Virus record (IMG/VR): IMGVR_UViG_3300009788_000113
Coordinates: 1 to 58,311 of that record
Reading direction: 5' to 3' (one strand)
Source of the DNA: a virus
DNA length: 58,311 nucleotides
This document shows, in pieces, positions 46,184 to 55,133 of this stretch (positions are counted from its first letter, which is position 1; each line of letters begins with the position of its first letter). The notes below the pieces were generated by a model. That model did no database searches, was not told the DNA's origin, and was given only the letters and a program-made list of their open reading frames with translations. Made by a program: the position numbers and the translations under genes.

Positions 46184-46262
46184 GTCCATTGTCATCATCC
46201 TCCTCCGCTTCGCAGCAACTATCGTCTACATGCGCGAATGCGAGGCTAACTGGGACATCTGA
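45792..46262 (+). CDS. Helical protein upstream of the terminase
   Basis: The 156-residue product has GGAGGAGA before its ATG. Residues 1-35 are Lys/Pro-rich (PPKKAAPKPPKKKTVDELLE), the rest clearly helical and folded (QRDQIAQQVYDLIMETRETL, ESIVIILLRFAATIVYMREC). Its stop overlaps the terL ATG (TGATG). It may be the small terminase subunit or a packaging cofactor; the basic N-terminus would suit DNA contact. Confidence 0.68.
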   Translation: MTAATDTKPKPSSPTSPPKKAAPKPPKKKTVDELLEERVPASRLNNVRTCLRRTQEILSSIPLLAFTRGYQDLLEDMSVEDPPILLGKQRDQIAQQVYDLIMETRETLTPRMTKTALEVIVNCPLLTQSPESIVIILLRFAATIVYMRECEANWDI

Positions 46263-48292
46263 TGTCCGCGAAACCCATTCCATTCCGCCACGAAGACAAC
46301 CCCTGCTATCCCCTCCCTCCCGACTACGACGATCTCACTTCGGAGGGGCAACGGCTCGCGCGCGTCAACGCCTGTCGCCAGTGGACGCTGTGGAACAACA
46401 AAATCCACCCCATCGAGAAGGGCGAAGCCTTCGTGCGCGGCATCGACTTCTTTGATAAATATTATTTGCAGCAGGACCACGACGACGAGGGCAACGTCCT
46501 CTTCGACTCCTACTTCTACGACTTCGACCCCCTGCGCACGCCCGTAGAACACTGGGAATTCATGCGCGCTTCGATTACGAACAAGCGGCTTGCGGGGGTG
46601 ATGCCCCGGGGCGGCGCGAAGACCTCCATGCAGCGCAAGCGCATTATCATGCAGATGATCGCGCGCCCTCGCTATTCCTTCATCTACGCCACGTCTACGA
46701 ACGAACTCGCCGAGCTTACGGGCGAGATGGTCCGCTACCAACTCTACGAGAACCCCCGCATCAACGATGATTGGTCCCCCGAATACGGCGGGCGCATAAA
46801 GCCCGGACGCTCCGAGGGCTCGCAGGGCATGAAGAACTTCGTCCTCTCGAACCGCTCATCCTTCTTCGCCACCTCGGCGGAATCACGGCAGAGGGGTGGG
46901 CGTCCCATCCGATATTTGCTGGATGATCCCGAGTACGACCCCAAGGCGTCCACGTCGATGGAGGTGATTCGTGAGTGGATGGAAACGCTCATATTCAAGA
47001 TCATCATGCCCATGCTCTCGCGCCCCAACGTGGGCATAGATTGGGTGGGCACATTCGTATCCAAGCGCCACTACCTGTGGCATGCCCTCCAAACTAAAGA
47101 GACCACACTATCGGATGGGACTCTAGCAAGGGTTGCTGATGATTCCCGGTTCAACAAGTGGCACCGCCGCATTGCGAGGGCGGCTAATGAGGAGATAGAT
47201 GAAAAAGGCAACAAAGTGCTGGTGTCGTTCTGGCCCGAGATGTGGCCCTCCACCGAAGAGGAGAAGTTGCGGTTGAAGCTGCACGAGGATACGGAGACCT
47301 TGGTGCAGATAAAAGAGAACTGGGGATCCGCCGTCTTTAATGCGGAGATGATGGCGCAGCCGGGCGAGGCGGGCACGAACTTCTTCCCAGAGCTTGACAA
47401 GCGGCTTCATGGGTGGTGGATTGATGAGGGGAGTGCGGATGAGGCGTTTGCGCTCAAGCCTTACAAGTCTAAGAGCATCCTCTGTTATTATGACGGGAAC
47501 ACGGACACACTCATCGAGCGCACGATTGAGGACATGGTGTTTACTTGCTTCATGTTCCAGACAGCGGACACTTCGTATGGGGAGAAGAAAACGTCGGACT
47601 TCAAGGCGTGTGGGCTTTTCCTTGTAGATGAGAATGGCAACCTGCTGATTATGGACCTGTGGGCTGCGCAAGCGAAAGAGGCGATTCTTGTCACCGAGTT
47701 GTTCGGCATGGCCGATCGCTGGCGCTGCCCGCTTATCTGTCCTGAAAAAGTGAAGGAAGGTTCTTCGCTCATTGACTCGATCTCGGAGATCGTGAGGGTG
47801 CGCGCGAGTGACGCGATGGGAGTGGAGTGGTTGCCGACGATCGTTCCTAAGCATCCGGGCATGGCGGAAAAATCGGCGAGGATAGCGGGGTCGCTGTGGC
47901 GGTTCGAGCACGGCAAGATCAAGATGCCGCTGTGGAAGCGGGATGTGTGGCCGTGGTCCACGTTCTATGACCAGATAGAGGGCTTCAATCCGTATGTGAA
48001 GGATGGCGGGTTGGAGCATGATGATCTCATAGATATTGCGCTGGCGATGCCGCAGGCCGTGACAAGGGCGGGGATGTTCGTTAGGATCGGCGACGACGAG
48101 GTTGAGAAGACCCCGTATGAGCGGTTGATGGACGGTGAAACAATAGATCACAAGACGGGGATGAGCCTCATGCACATGGCAGTCTCCCTAGGCATGAGTA
48201 AGGCGGAACTGGATACGCTTGTGGATAGGAGGATGGGGTGGGACGGTGAGGAGCCGCCTATGCGAGCGAGAAGGCAGCACACAGCGATATGA
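46262..48292 (+). CDS. terL: Large terminase subunit
   Basis: The 676-residue product has the ATPase Walker A as MPRGGAKTSM (about residues 113-122), Walker B RYLLDDPEYD (about 216-225) and the nuclease metal ligands in DTSYGEKKTSDFK (about 435) and HDDLIDIAL (about 585). This is the motor that cuts and packs phage DNA into the procapsid through the portal. Two motif copies in opposite directions (46901 and 47109) lie 208 bp apart in it. Base usage changes from C-rich to G-rich on the + strand just between and after them. Confidence 0.93.
   Translation: MSAKPIPFRHEDNPCYPLPPDYDDLTSEGQRLARVNACRQWTLWNNKIHPIEKGEAFVRGIDFFDKYYLQQDHDDEGNVLFDSYFYDFDPLRTPVEHWEFMRASITNKRLAGVMPRGGAKTSMQRKRIIMQMIARPRYSFIYATSTNELAELTGEMVRYQLYENPRINDDWSPEYGGRIKPGRSEGSQGMKNFVLSNRSSFFATSAESRQRGGRPIRYLLDDPEYDPKASTSMEVIREWMETLIFKIIMPMLSRPNVGIDWVGTFVSKRHYLWHALQTKETTLSDGTLARVADDSRFNKWHRRIARAANEEIDEKGNKVLVSFWPEMWPSTEEEKLRLKLHEDTETLVQIKENWGSAVFNAEMMAQPGEAGTNFFPELDKRLHGWWIDEGSADEAFALKPYKSKSILCYYDGNTDTLIERTIEDMVFTCFMFQTADTSYGEKKTSDFKACGLFLVDENGNLLIMDLWAAQAKEAILVTELFGMADRWRCPLICPEKVKEGSSLIDSISEIVRVRASDAMGVEWLPTIVPKHPGMAEKSARIAGSLWRFEHGKIKMPLWKRDVWPWSTFYDQIEGFNPYVKDGGLEHDDLIDIALAMPQAVTRAGMFVRIGDDEVEKTPYERLMDGETIDHKTGMSLMHMAVSLGMSKAELDTLVDRRMGWDGEEPPMRARRQHTAI
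46901..46914 (-). repeat. 14-bp motif, 13/14 copy
   Basis: Antisense in terL, + strand codes RPIRY of the Walker B region. Confidence 0.8.
47109..47122 (+). repeat. 14-bp motif, exact copy
   Basis: Sense in terL, encodes TLSDGTLA. Confidence 0.9.
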
Positions 48293-48630
48293 CGGACGAA
48301 GCGGGCATCTTCCAAATCGGCACATCGCACATCGCGGTGCCTTTATGGCGATATGACGAGATGGCGCGCATCTTCTATTTGCATGAGTCAGGGCTCCTTG
48401 TGGAGACGGAGGGGAGTGTGGAGGGCGTGACCGACGTGTCCACGCCCGATGAGCCTACGCCCTCTCCTCCTGCGCCTAAGCCCGCGATGATAAGTGACAC
48501 GGTGCTGGGCGGCGTACCTGGGTTCCGCGCTACGAACTATGCTAAGGAAATGCAGGACAAACGAAAGGTGGTGCTGGAGAAGGTGGCGGATAATGGGGCG
48601 GCGCAGGTGGAGGTGAAGGATGACGGTTGA
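48289..48630 (+). CDS. Hypothetical 113-residue head protein
   Basis: The ATG overlaps the terL stop (ATGA). The N-half is folded (IFQIGTSHIAVPLWRYDEMA), the middle Pro-rich (PTPSPPAPKPAM) and the C-terminus charged. Between terminase and portal such small proteins are often packaging or head-completion helpers. No family recognised. Confidence 0.66.
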   Translation: MTDEAGIFQIGTSHIAVPLWRYDEMARIFYLHESGLLVETEGSVEGVTDVSTPDEPTPSPPAPKPAMISDTVLGGVPGFRATNYAKEMQDKRKVVLEKVADNGAAQVEVKDDG

Positions 48631-50653
48631 GCTTAATACGCCTGATCTGCCGACTGGGAAGGATCTCGCCGATGTGATGCGGATTCATGCGACCCGTGAG
48701 GGCTTGCGTATGTCAACCCGCATTATTCGTTGGCGATTGGCTCATGCATATCTCAACGGCGCGCGGAGGTTCGTGGCGCAACCGTTTCACAGCGGGCACA
48801 ACGGGTTGCTTGGTTCGGGCATTGTGGCGGCTGCCGAGCTTTCGGAGCGTGACCACAAGCGCGGGCGATTGCCGGTGCAGATGTCCGATCTTATCCGTGA
48901 GATAAACAAAGTGCAGGGGATGTTGGAGGCGTTCAACCTAAAGCCTCACGTTGACAGAGAAGGAACGTCTCTCACTTCGATACAGAACCGCGCTACGGGG
49001 CAGGTGATTCTGGATTCAGTTACAGACACCGAACAGTTGAATTCCATCAAGAGGCGGGCGTCACACATATTTACGACGTATGGGAGTGTAGGGTTGCAGG
49101 GGCATATGGTGGACCATCCTACTATTGGACTCACTAATGACTTCGAGGTGATACACCCGCTCGAACTGTTGTCGTGGCCTTCGTTTGGCATCGACTATAC
49201 GAGACAGACGGGTGTCATGCGAGAGCGGCTTATCCCGTTAGAGAGGTTGAGGCAGCGGTTCGGGAGGCGCATCTCACAGAATGTCAGGAAGCTGGAGACG
49301 TTCGAGCCCATGCACGGCGAGGCGTTGCCGGAGCAGGATTCACTTACATTCGTGGACGAGATGCACGGCAGGAGATTCGCGTCGTCGAACACGTCGATAA
49401 GCGACGCGACGCGGTTCACTGCGGTGCGGGTGAGGGAGTTGTGGATCACGGGCGAGCGCAATACTTGTAAGAGCTATGCGGCGGCGAGTGGTGAGTTCGT
49501 GATTACGGACCAGCGCTTCGAGAATCAGACGGTTTTCTGCCCAATCGGATGGGACTCGTTTATTGATACGGGCGATCCGCACGGGATGGGCATGTTTGAT
49601 CTGTTGTTCTCGATGGTGCGGGAGTTCGAGAGGTTCGTGGAGGATCTGATTGATAATACGAAGGACTTGAACCAGTATCCGGTGGTGATAATGCCGCAGG
49701 CGCAGTTGAATAAGAGAGAGGTTTTAAGGGATGATGGTAAATCGTTGCACTTTACGTTTGCGAGCCCCGATCCTCGATTGGCGGCGGCGGGTCAGTCGTT
49801 CAATCCCATTACGGTTGCTCCCCCGACGCTTGGGGATACGCCGGGGCGGACGGCGGCGTTCCTGAGGGACATCATCCAGCAGACGAGTCCCATCCGAGAT
49901 TTGCTGAGGGAGAAGGGGAGGGTGGATTCGCTGCCGGGGCTCCAGTTCCTGGATGAGAACGATAAGCAGAGCGTGGTGAGCGCGGCAAGGGGGTTTACCA
50001 ATGTGTTCTCGTCGGTGCATCGGTGGGCGTTGGCGGCTGCGACGAGGGAGATGGTGGCGAGTCCGAGGCCGGTGCCGATAGATAGGGTGGATCTGGGGCT
50101 CGTGGGGGCGATTGTGGACTTTGAGAGGGGGACGGTGGATTTCAAGCAGAACCCGCTGCCGGATGTGACGAGGTTGAGGGTGGGAGTGAAAGAGGTAACG
50201 CCTAGGTCGCAGGCGCTGCGGAAGCAGGAGGCGCTGGCGATGTTCACGGCGCAGTTGGCGGACGCGGACAGGCTCATACTGTTGTCGTTGGAGGAAGGGA
50301 TCGACCTAGCGCTGTGGATAGAACCGGAGAAAGCGGCTTATCAGGTGGTGGTGCAGAACATTCTCTCGCTCTATGGGGACGGACAGGCGGGGGGGAGTAT
50401 TGTGGTGACGCCGCATACGGAGAGGCCCGAGTTCCAGTTGCGGGTGTTGGAGGCGTTCATGGGCGGACCGGAGATGCGGGCGGCTTCGGCTGAGGTGCAG
50501 GACTTCTTTATCAGGTACAGGACGGCGCTGCTCGGGTTCATCTCGCCCATCTTGCCGGAGCAAGTGCCGGATCTTCAGGAAAGCGCGTTGATTGCTCAAC
50601 AAACACAAGGTAGACTTGGGCAGGCCCAAGGGGCGCTGCCACAGGCTGTCTAA
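48620..50653 (+). CDS. Portal protein
   Basis: The 677-residue product follows GAGGTGAAGG. The position directly after terL, its length (600-800 for podovirus-type portals) and its features support a portal: an N-terminal wing, a helical stem region with VGAIVDFERGTVDFKQN, and a C-terminal crown with Gln-rich tail. SIKRRASHIFTTYGSVGLQG and EVIHPLELLSWPS match the typical portal core layout. It forms the dodecameric DNA gate at one capsid vertex. Two motif copies lie in it. Confidence 0.82.
   Translation: MTVELNTPDLPTGKDLADVMRIHATREGLRMSTRIIRWRLAHAYLNGARRFVAQPFHSGHNGLLGSGIVAAAELSERDHKRGRLPVQMSDLIREINKVQGMLEAFNLKPHVDREGTSLTSIQNRATGQVILDSVTDTEQLNSIKRRASHIFTTYGSVGLQGHMVDHPTIGLTNDFEVIHPLELLSWPSFGIDYTRQTGVMRERLIPLERLRQRFGRRISQNVRKLETFEPMHGEALPEQDSLTFVDEMHGRRFASSNTSISDATRFTAVRVRELWITGERNTCKSYAAASGEFVITDQRFENQTVFCPIGWDSFIDTGDPHGMGMFDLLFSMVREFERFVEDLIDNTKDLNQYPVVIMPQAQLNKREVLRDDGKSLHFTFASPDPRLAAAGQSFNPITVAPPTLGDTPGRTAAFLRDIIQQTSPIRDLLREKGRVDSLPGLQFLDENDKQSVVSAARGFTNVFSSVHRWALAAATREMVASPRPVPIDRVDLGLVGAIVDFERGTVDFKQNPLPDVTRLRVGVKEVTPRSQALRKQEALAMFTAQLADADRLILLSLEEGIDLALWIEPEKAAYQVVVQNILSLYGDGQAGGSIVVTPHTERPEFQLRVLEAFMGGPEMRAASAEVQDFFIRYRTALLGFISPILPEQVPDLQESALIAQQTQGRLGQAQGALPQAV
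49543..49556 (+). repeat. 14-bp motif, 13/14 copy
   Basis: AATCGGATGGGACT, sense in the portal gene, read as PIGWDS. Confidence 0.85.
49886..49899 (-). repeat. 14-bp motif, 13/14 copy
   Basis: Antisense in the portal gene; + strand reads TSPIRD. Confidence 0.8.
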
Positions 50654-50664
50654 GGAGACGACTC

Positions 50665-51702
50665 ATGTTCTGGAACCAACCACTCAGAGATCCAACGGCT
50701 CAAGGCGGCGGCGCAGCGACCGCGACACAGACACAGCAGACGGGCGCTGATGGTGTGAACCTAGGACCGGGCGCGAATGGGTCGCGCGGGCAGGGGAGCA
50801 GTATCAACCTCGACACGACGGTCACGGCTGGCGGCGAGGCGTTCACCATCAATCAACTCCTCACTGCGAAGCGAGAACTGGATTCGATGAGGGGGGAGAA
50901 AGGTGAGCTTACTTCGCTGCGCGCGTTGAAGGACGCGGTGAAGCTGGTGATGCCGGATGATGGGGCGGAGGTGGGTGTGGATGTGTCCGAGCGAGCGATG
51001 AGGACGGTGCTCGCGGGCGTTGACTGGAAGGGAAACGTGGACCAATTCATTAGTGATACGTACAGGCAGGTTGAGGGTTCGGGACAGCAGGTCGCGGGGG
51101 CTCAGGCCGCTGCCAACGTCGCGCAGAATGGCGCGGTGAATGGACAAGCCACGAGCGAACTCGCGGACACCAACGCATCCGTGAACCATCAGGGAAGGTT
51201 GCTTCAAGAAGTGTTGAGGGATCGACTGAGGACCAAGACTGCTGAAGCGGTGTTGAATGACCCCATGCTCAACAAGTTCATCAAGGTCATTAAAGAGCGT
51301 GAAGGCGATAAGGGAGAAGAGGACGTAGCTAAGGTGCGCGCAGGATGGAGCGATCAGATATATCAAGGTCTGATCTCGGCGGTGGCTAGGAAGAAGGACG
51401 CGATTGGCGGAGACCTCGACATGCGTTGGATTGATGAGGTTGCGCCAGAAGTGGTGAAGCAAGTGGCGGATAAAGCCCGTTTGCTCATCGGGGATCCCAA
51501 CCAGATCGGTAGGGGGTCGTCGATGCCAGGCGGAGAGGATCCGTTCAAGGCCATACTGGAACGGGAAGCGGCGACTATGCCCAAGTACGATCCTGATAAT
51601 CCGCATGATCCGAAGTTCGACAGTAAAGTCGTTGATTTTGCGACTGATGTGCTGTCGAGAGCGGCGGCGAACGCGGATAGAGGCGAGGGCACGGTCGCTT
51701 GA
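50665..51702 (+). CDS. Scaffolding protein
   Basis: The 345-residue product has AAGGAGA 7 nt before its ATG. It has a Gly/Gln/Ala-rich disordered N-terminus, long acidic helices (TINQLLTAKRELDSMRGEKG; LRTKTAEAVLNDPMLNKF), a further helical stretch (EEDVAKVRAGWSDQI) and a short C-terminal part. Its place between portal and capsid genes is diagnostic of the internal scaffold that directs procapsid assembly and leaves afterwards. Confidence 0.8.
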   Translation: MFWNQPLRDPTAQGGGAATATQTQQTGADGVNLGPGANGSRGQGSSINLDTTVTAGGEAFTINQLLTAKRELDSMRGEKGELTSLRALKDAVKLVMPDDGAEVGVDVSERAMRTVLAGVDWKGNVDQFISDTYRQVEGSGQQVAGAQAAANVAQNGAVNGQATSELADTNASVNHQGRLLQEVLRDRLRTKTAEAVLNDPMLNKFIKVIKEREGDKGEEDVAKVRAGWSDQIYQGLISAVARKKDAIGGDLDMRWIDEVAPEVVKQVADKARLLIGDPNQIGRGSSMPGGEDPFKAILEREAATMPKYDPDNPHDPKFDSKVVDFATDVLSRAAANADRGEGTVA

Positions 51703-51728
51703 TGGCACAAGAACGGAGATAACAAACA

Positions 51729-53318
51729 ATGGCGTCGATTGCGAACTCACTCTTTGATCGCAATAAGGATGTGGTCAAAGAGTTGATAGGAAACATGGCT
51801 TTCGAGTTGCTGCCGCAGACAGACCCCATCTTCATGGGGATGCTGCTGCCGGAGTTCAGCACTGAGAGCGACAGTCTTGGTCGTGACATGCTGTTCAAGA
51901 AGAGATTCTATGGATCTCTCACAGGTGTCATCCAAGGTGCGCAGAAGAGTAATCAGTTCACGATTACAGGCGATCAGACGACTTCGCCCGTAGGCGCGCC
52001 GAAGTTGTTTAGGAATTTGCCACAGGAGACTTTTCCCGATCCGCGTGAAGGTCCGAACCCGAATCCTTTCAATCTGGCAGGCACGATCTACGCGATCGAG
52101 ACCAACTTCCTGATTACGCTGAGTATGTTGCAGTTGGACGCGACGCCCGCGAACATCAAGCAGCATGTTGTGCCGGTGTTCAGAGGGTTCGCTCGCAACA
52201 TTGCGCAGTGGGCCGCGAACAGTTGGTATCTGGACAGGGAGCAGCAGTTCAGATATTCGGAGTTGGGGCCAAGTTCGGGCACGGGCTCGTATACGGTGGA
52301 CCCGACCACGAACTTCACGATTACCTTCTTCCCTCCCCAGCGCGAAGTGCGCAGGTACATACAGGGGCAGGCTGTCGAGATCAGGAAGATTTCTGACAAT
52401 ACGCTCGTCTCGAAGTCGGACACGACTAACGCGAGGGCGCGGCTGTTCGTGGCGTCTGCTGATGTGCTGAAGAACAAGGTCGTGTTGGCGTCTGAGGAGA
52501 CGGCGACCGATGGCACAGCGGCACCGCTAGCGACGTGGGACGGAAACCTTGGCGATAGCACGGAACAGATCGTGTTGGCGGACCAGACCGATGCGTCTGA
52601 CGTGATCGAGGGTCTGTATTCGTGGAGAGATTGGTACAAGTTCCCACCAGATTCCGGTGCGACAAACGCGCAGAAGAGGCTGCTGGGATCTTCAGCAATC
52701 ACGGCCAATAACGAGTTTATTGACGTGACGCAGCACCCCGAGTTCCAGTCCTTCCATGCGTCGAGTGTGGGTCCGTTGACGGAAACCAAGCTCCTTGCGC
52801 ATCTCGACACGATGGAGAGCATGTTCGAGATGTATGGATACTTCGTTGATACCCTTATTGCAGCGTCGGGCATCTGGCTCAACGTGTTCGATATTCGTCG
52901 GGCGAAAGAGAGGGTTGACCGGACGAACCGGCCCGGGTCGATTACGAATCTCGGACTCGGAAAGGGTTTCGGGATTGAGAGCCAGACCGGACGGGTGTAT
53001 ACCGGGGTTACGAGCCGGTATCTAGAGAAGCAGACGATCATTGGCACACGGATAGCGAGCAACTGGTCTCTGGTTGTTCCTCCGGATCCCGACCAGTTGT
53101 CCCGCGCTGGGACACAGATGAACGAGGTGCCCAAGATCCCGTTGATCTTCGTGAACGAGGCGCTTAGTGGATCGGACAGGTTCCCGATTACGTCGGGCGG
53201 CTTGCTCACTGAAGCTGCGCAGTTCCCTGCGATGATTCGGATGCAGTACGCGCCGAGGGAGCAGATACCTGGCGCGGTTTGGGAAGGCGTCGATGACAAC
53301 GTGATTCTGTCTACATAG
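51729..53318 (+). CDS. Major capsid protein
   Basis: The 529-residue product follows the scaffold gene after a 26-nt spacer with a weak GGAGA site. Features expected of an HK97-fold coat protein are seen: an N-terminal helical arm (ANSLFDRNKDVVKELIGNMA), an E-loop region rich in Gly/Thr, a long spine-like helix (KLLAHLDTMESMFEMYGYFV), and C-terminal beta strands (KIPLIFVNEALSGSDRF). Codons are more C/T-tolerant than in neighbours, as for highly expressed genes. A strong terminator follows. Confidence 0.85.
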   Translation: MASIANSLFDRNKDVVKELIGNMAFELLPQTDPIFMGMLLPEFSTESDSLGRDMLFKKRFYGSLTGVIQGAQKSNQFTITGDQTTSPVGAPKLFRNLPQETFPDPREGPNPNPFNLAGTIYAIETNFLITLSMLQLDATPANIKQHVVPVFRGFARNIAQWAANSWYLDREQQFRYSELGPSSGTGSYTVDPTTNFTITFFPPQREVRRYIQGQAVEIRKISDNTLVSKSDTTNARARLFVASADVLKNKVVLASEETATDGTAAPLATWDGNLGDSTEQIVLADQTDASDVIEGLYSWRDWYKFPPDSGATNAQKRLLGSSAITANNEFIDVTQHPEFQSFHASSVGPLTETKLLAHLDTMESMFEMYGYFVDTLIAASGIWLNVFDIRRAKERVDRTNRPGSITNLGLGKGFGIESQTGRVYTGVTSRYLEKQTIIGTRIASNWSLVVPPDPDQLSRAGTQMNEVPKIPLIFVNEALSGSDRFPITSGGLLTEAAQFPAMIRMQYAPREQIPGAVWEGVDDNVILST

Positions 53319-53359
53319 ATATCCCTTCTCCACCTCTGAGGTGCGAGAATCCTCCCCAT

Positions 53360-53390
53360 GAGGGCGGGAATAAACCCCCGTCCTCGTTTT
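53360..53390 (+). terminator. Rho-independent terminator after the capsid gene
   Basis: GAGGGCGGG (53360-53368) pairs with CCCGTCCTC (53377-53385), with one G-U pair, around an 8-nt loop. A G and TTTT follow. It would end most transcription after the abundant capsid product. Confidence 0.8.
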
Positions 53391-53411
53391 CACAAACCCC
53401 GGAAACCCAAC

Positions 53412-53425
53412 TATCGGATGGGACT
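53412..53425 (+). repeat. 14-bp motif, exact copy, upstream of a start
   Basis: Lies between the capsid terminator and the ATG at 53427, ending 1 nt before it. No other ribosome site is visible. Confidence 0.92.
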
Positions 53426-53426
53426 C

Positions 53427-53987
53427 ATGCAAGTGAAGGTTGTAGATAGACTGGTGCTTGCGATGAAGCACGAAGGAGGTTCTATCTTTGATCCAATGAA
53501 GCACAGGGAGGTGAGGTGCTTGTGGGTTGAGAGTGTGAGATGTATGGCTGAGAAGCTGGGTAAGGACTTCGCGCGCGATCTGTTTCTTTGTATGAATGAT
53601 AAGGGCGGGTGCGCGGTTGCTATGTGGGAGAAGAGGCCGGTAGCAAAGGGAAGGAAGGGTGTTTTTCGGGTTATACATGCGCTGATGATGCATCCGGATA
53701 AGGGGGATGGAGGGAACTTGCCGTCGATGAGGTATATGGCGCAGCGGTTAAGGCCGACCGTAGAGATTATGGATGAGGCGATGAGAGATATGGTGGCGAC
53801 GGAGAAGATGGAGGATAACGCGAAGATGGCGTCGGAGGAGCAGAGGGATGAGATGGTGAAGCATTACAGGAAGAGAGAGGGGTGGGACAGCGCTACGGCG
53901 AGGATGCTGAAGTCGGGGGCGATGCCGTTCGTGGGCGAGGAGGAGGCGGCGTTGAGCGATACGGACGACATGCTGGGATTGGAGTGA
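53427..53987 (+). CDS. Hypothetical 186-residue protein after capsid
   Basis: Starts MQVKVVDRLVLAMKHEGGSI (an in-frame ATG at 53418 lies inside the motif). Lys/Met/Glu-rich and mostly helical, with several Cys (EVRCLWVESVRCMAEKLG; LFLCMNDKGGCAV) and MQ/MM-rich stretches. The place between capsid and connector genes suggests a head-completion or internal-core factor. The ribosome site may be the motif itself. Confidence 0.7.
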   Translation: MQVKVVDRLVLAMKHEGGSIFDPMKHREVRCLWVESVRCMAEKLGKDFARDLFLCMNDKGGCAVAMWEKRPVAKGRKGVFRVIHALMMHPDKGDGGNLPSMRYMAQRLRPTVEIMDEAMRDMVATEKMEDNAKMASEEQRDEMVKHYRKREGWDSATARMLKSGAMPFVGEEEAALSDTDDMLGLE

Positions 53988-53988
53988 G

Positions 53989-54915
53989 ATGCATTCAACG
54001 GGCGCTATCTTGTGGTCAACGCTTGAGGATATAGCGTTCTTGTTTGATGAGTCGTGGGGAGAGGGTAAGTATGACGCGAACTTCGCGGTGAACAGGTTTG
54101 TGCAGCCGAAGATAGATGAAGTGTGGTCGCGCGTGATACTAACGATGGACAACGTGGTGCTTATCAGGCACCAGATTTCTATACTGAAAGATGTAGCTTC
54201 ATACGAGTTGCCGCCACAGATACAGGAGATATGGAGGGTGGGGCTGCTCGACGATCAGGGGGATTTGGTGGCGGAGTGGAGGCCGAGGGGTTATTTCCAT
54301 CCGCATGGGCAGAACTGGAGGATAGAGCATAACCAGTTAGTGTTTGACCCGAAGCCGAACGTAGCGTCCACGGCGCAGATTGACTATGTGCCTTCGGGGG
54401 ACGTGTTCGTGCATTGGCATGATGGGACGAGTAATTTGGGGGAGGTGCTGACGACGACGACGTTCAAGGGGACGAAGACGCCAACGCTGGGGATATTTGA
54501 TAGAAGGGCGAATGCGTATGTGGGGAGCATACTAAGAATACTAGGGAAGAATCCTAATGATGCTGCGAGTGTGTGGGAGGAGCACATCATTGACTCGCAG
54601 GCGAACGATGTGTTTACGACGAGGACCGTGATGTCGAGCGCTGTGAGTACGGGGTATCAGTATGAGGTGGTTCCGGCGGGGTATACGGCGATTGCGGAGG
54701 CGGTGTCGATGGCGGGCGCGTCGAAGTTTGGGTTGGGGAGAGGGATGAGCCAGAAGAAAGCGAACCAGATTGCCATTGAGTATGCGGAGGCGATCAAGAC
54801 AATTACAGATAGGCTGTCGAATCTGAATATGAGGTTTGGAGATCATTATGATCGACAGACGATAGATAATCCTGAGATGATGGTGCATGTGCATGGGACC
54901 GGGCATATCTTCTGA
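53989..54915 (+). CDS. Head-tail connector, tail-tube A-like
   Basis: The 308-residue product starts one base after the previous stop. The N-half has helices typical of connector adaptors (TLEDIAFLFDESWGEGKYD; FVQPKIDEVWSRVILTMDN), a beta middle (SYELPPQIQEIWRVGLLDD, NWRIEHNQLVFDPKPNV) and helical C-terminus (KANQIAIEYAEAIKTITDRL). This is the plan of gp11-like tail-tube A proteins that attach below the portal. The call is supported mainly by order and pattern. Confidence 0.66.
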   Translation: MHSTGAILWSTLEDIAFLFDESWGEGKYDANFAVNRFVQPKIDEVWSRVILTMDNVVLIRHQISILKDVASYELPPQIQEIWRVGLLDDQGDLVAEWRPRGYFHPHGQNWRIEHNQLVFDPKPNVASTAQIDYVPSGDVFVHWHDGTSNLGEVLTTTTFKGTKTPTLGIFDRRANAYVGSILRILGKNPNDAASVWEEHIIDSQANDVFTTRTVMSSAVSTGYQYEVVPAGYTAIAEAVSMAGASKFGLGRGMSQKKANQIAIEYAEAIKTITDRLSNLNMRFGDHYDRQTIDNPEMMVHVHGTGHIF

Positions 54916-54928
54916 GGAGGATAAGTGA

Positions 54929-55132
54929 GTGTCGCAGATATCTGAGAGCGATGCGAGAGAACTGTTGAAGCAGATGGACCTTGCGCTGAGGCCGGGGGTG
55001 CGCGGGGAGACGGATGAGTTTATTCGTGCTTCGTTTGGGATTGGGGTGAGGGCGTCGTTCGTGCCGGGGAACTCGTTTGAGGGGCCGTTCAAGGTGAAGG
55101 TGCAGGACGACAGCCTGGTGGAGGGGACGTAG
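54929..55132 (+). CDS. Small connector-region protein
   Basis: A GTG start after GAGGAGG gives 67 residues: MSQISESDARELLKQMDLAL, then FIRASFGIGVRASFVPGNSF and a short beta end. It may be a tail-completion or head-closure subunit. It is packed 1 nt before the next gene. Confidence 0.66.
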   Translation: MSQISESDARELLKQMDLALRPGVRGETDEFIRASFGIGVRASFVPGNSFEGPFKVKVQDDSLVEGT

Positions 55133-55133
55133 C

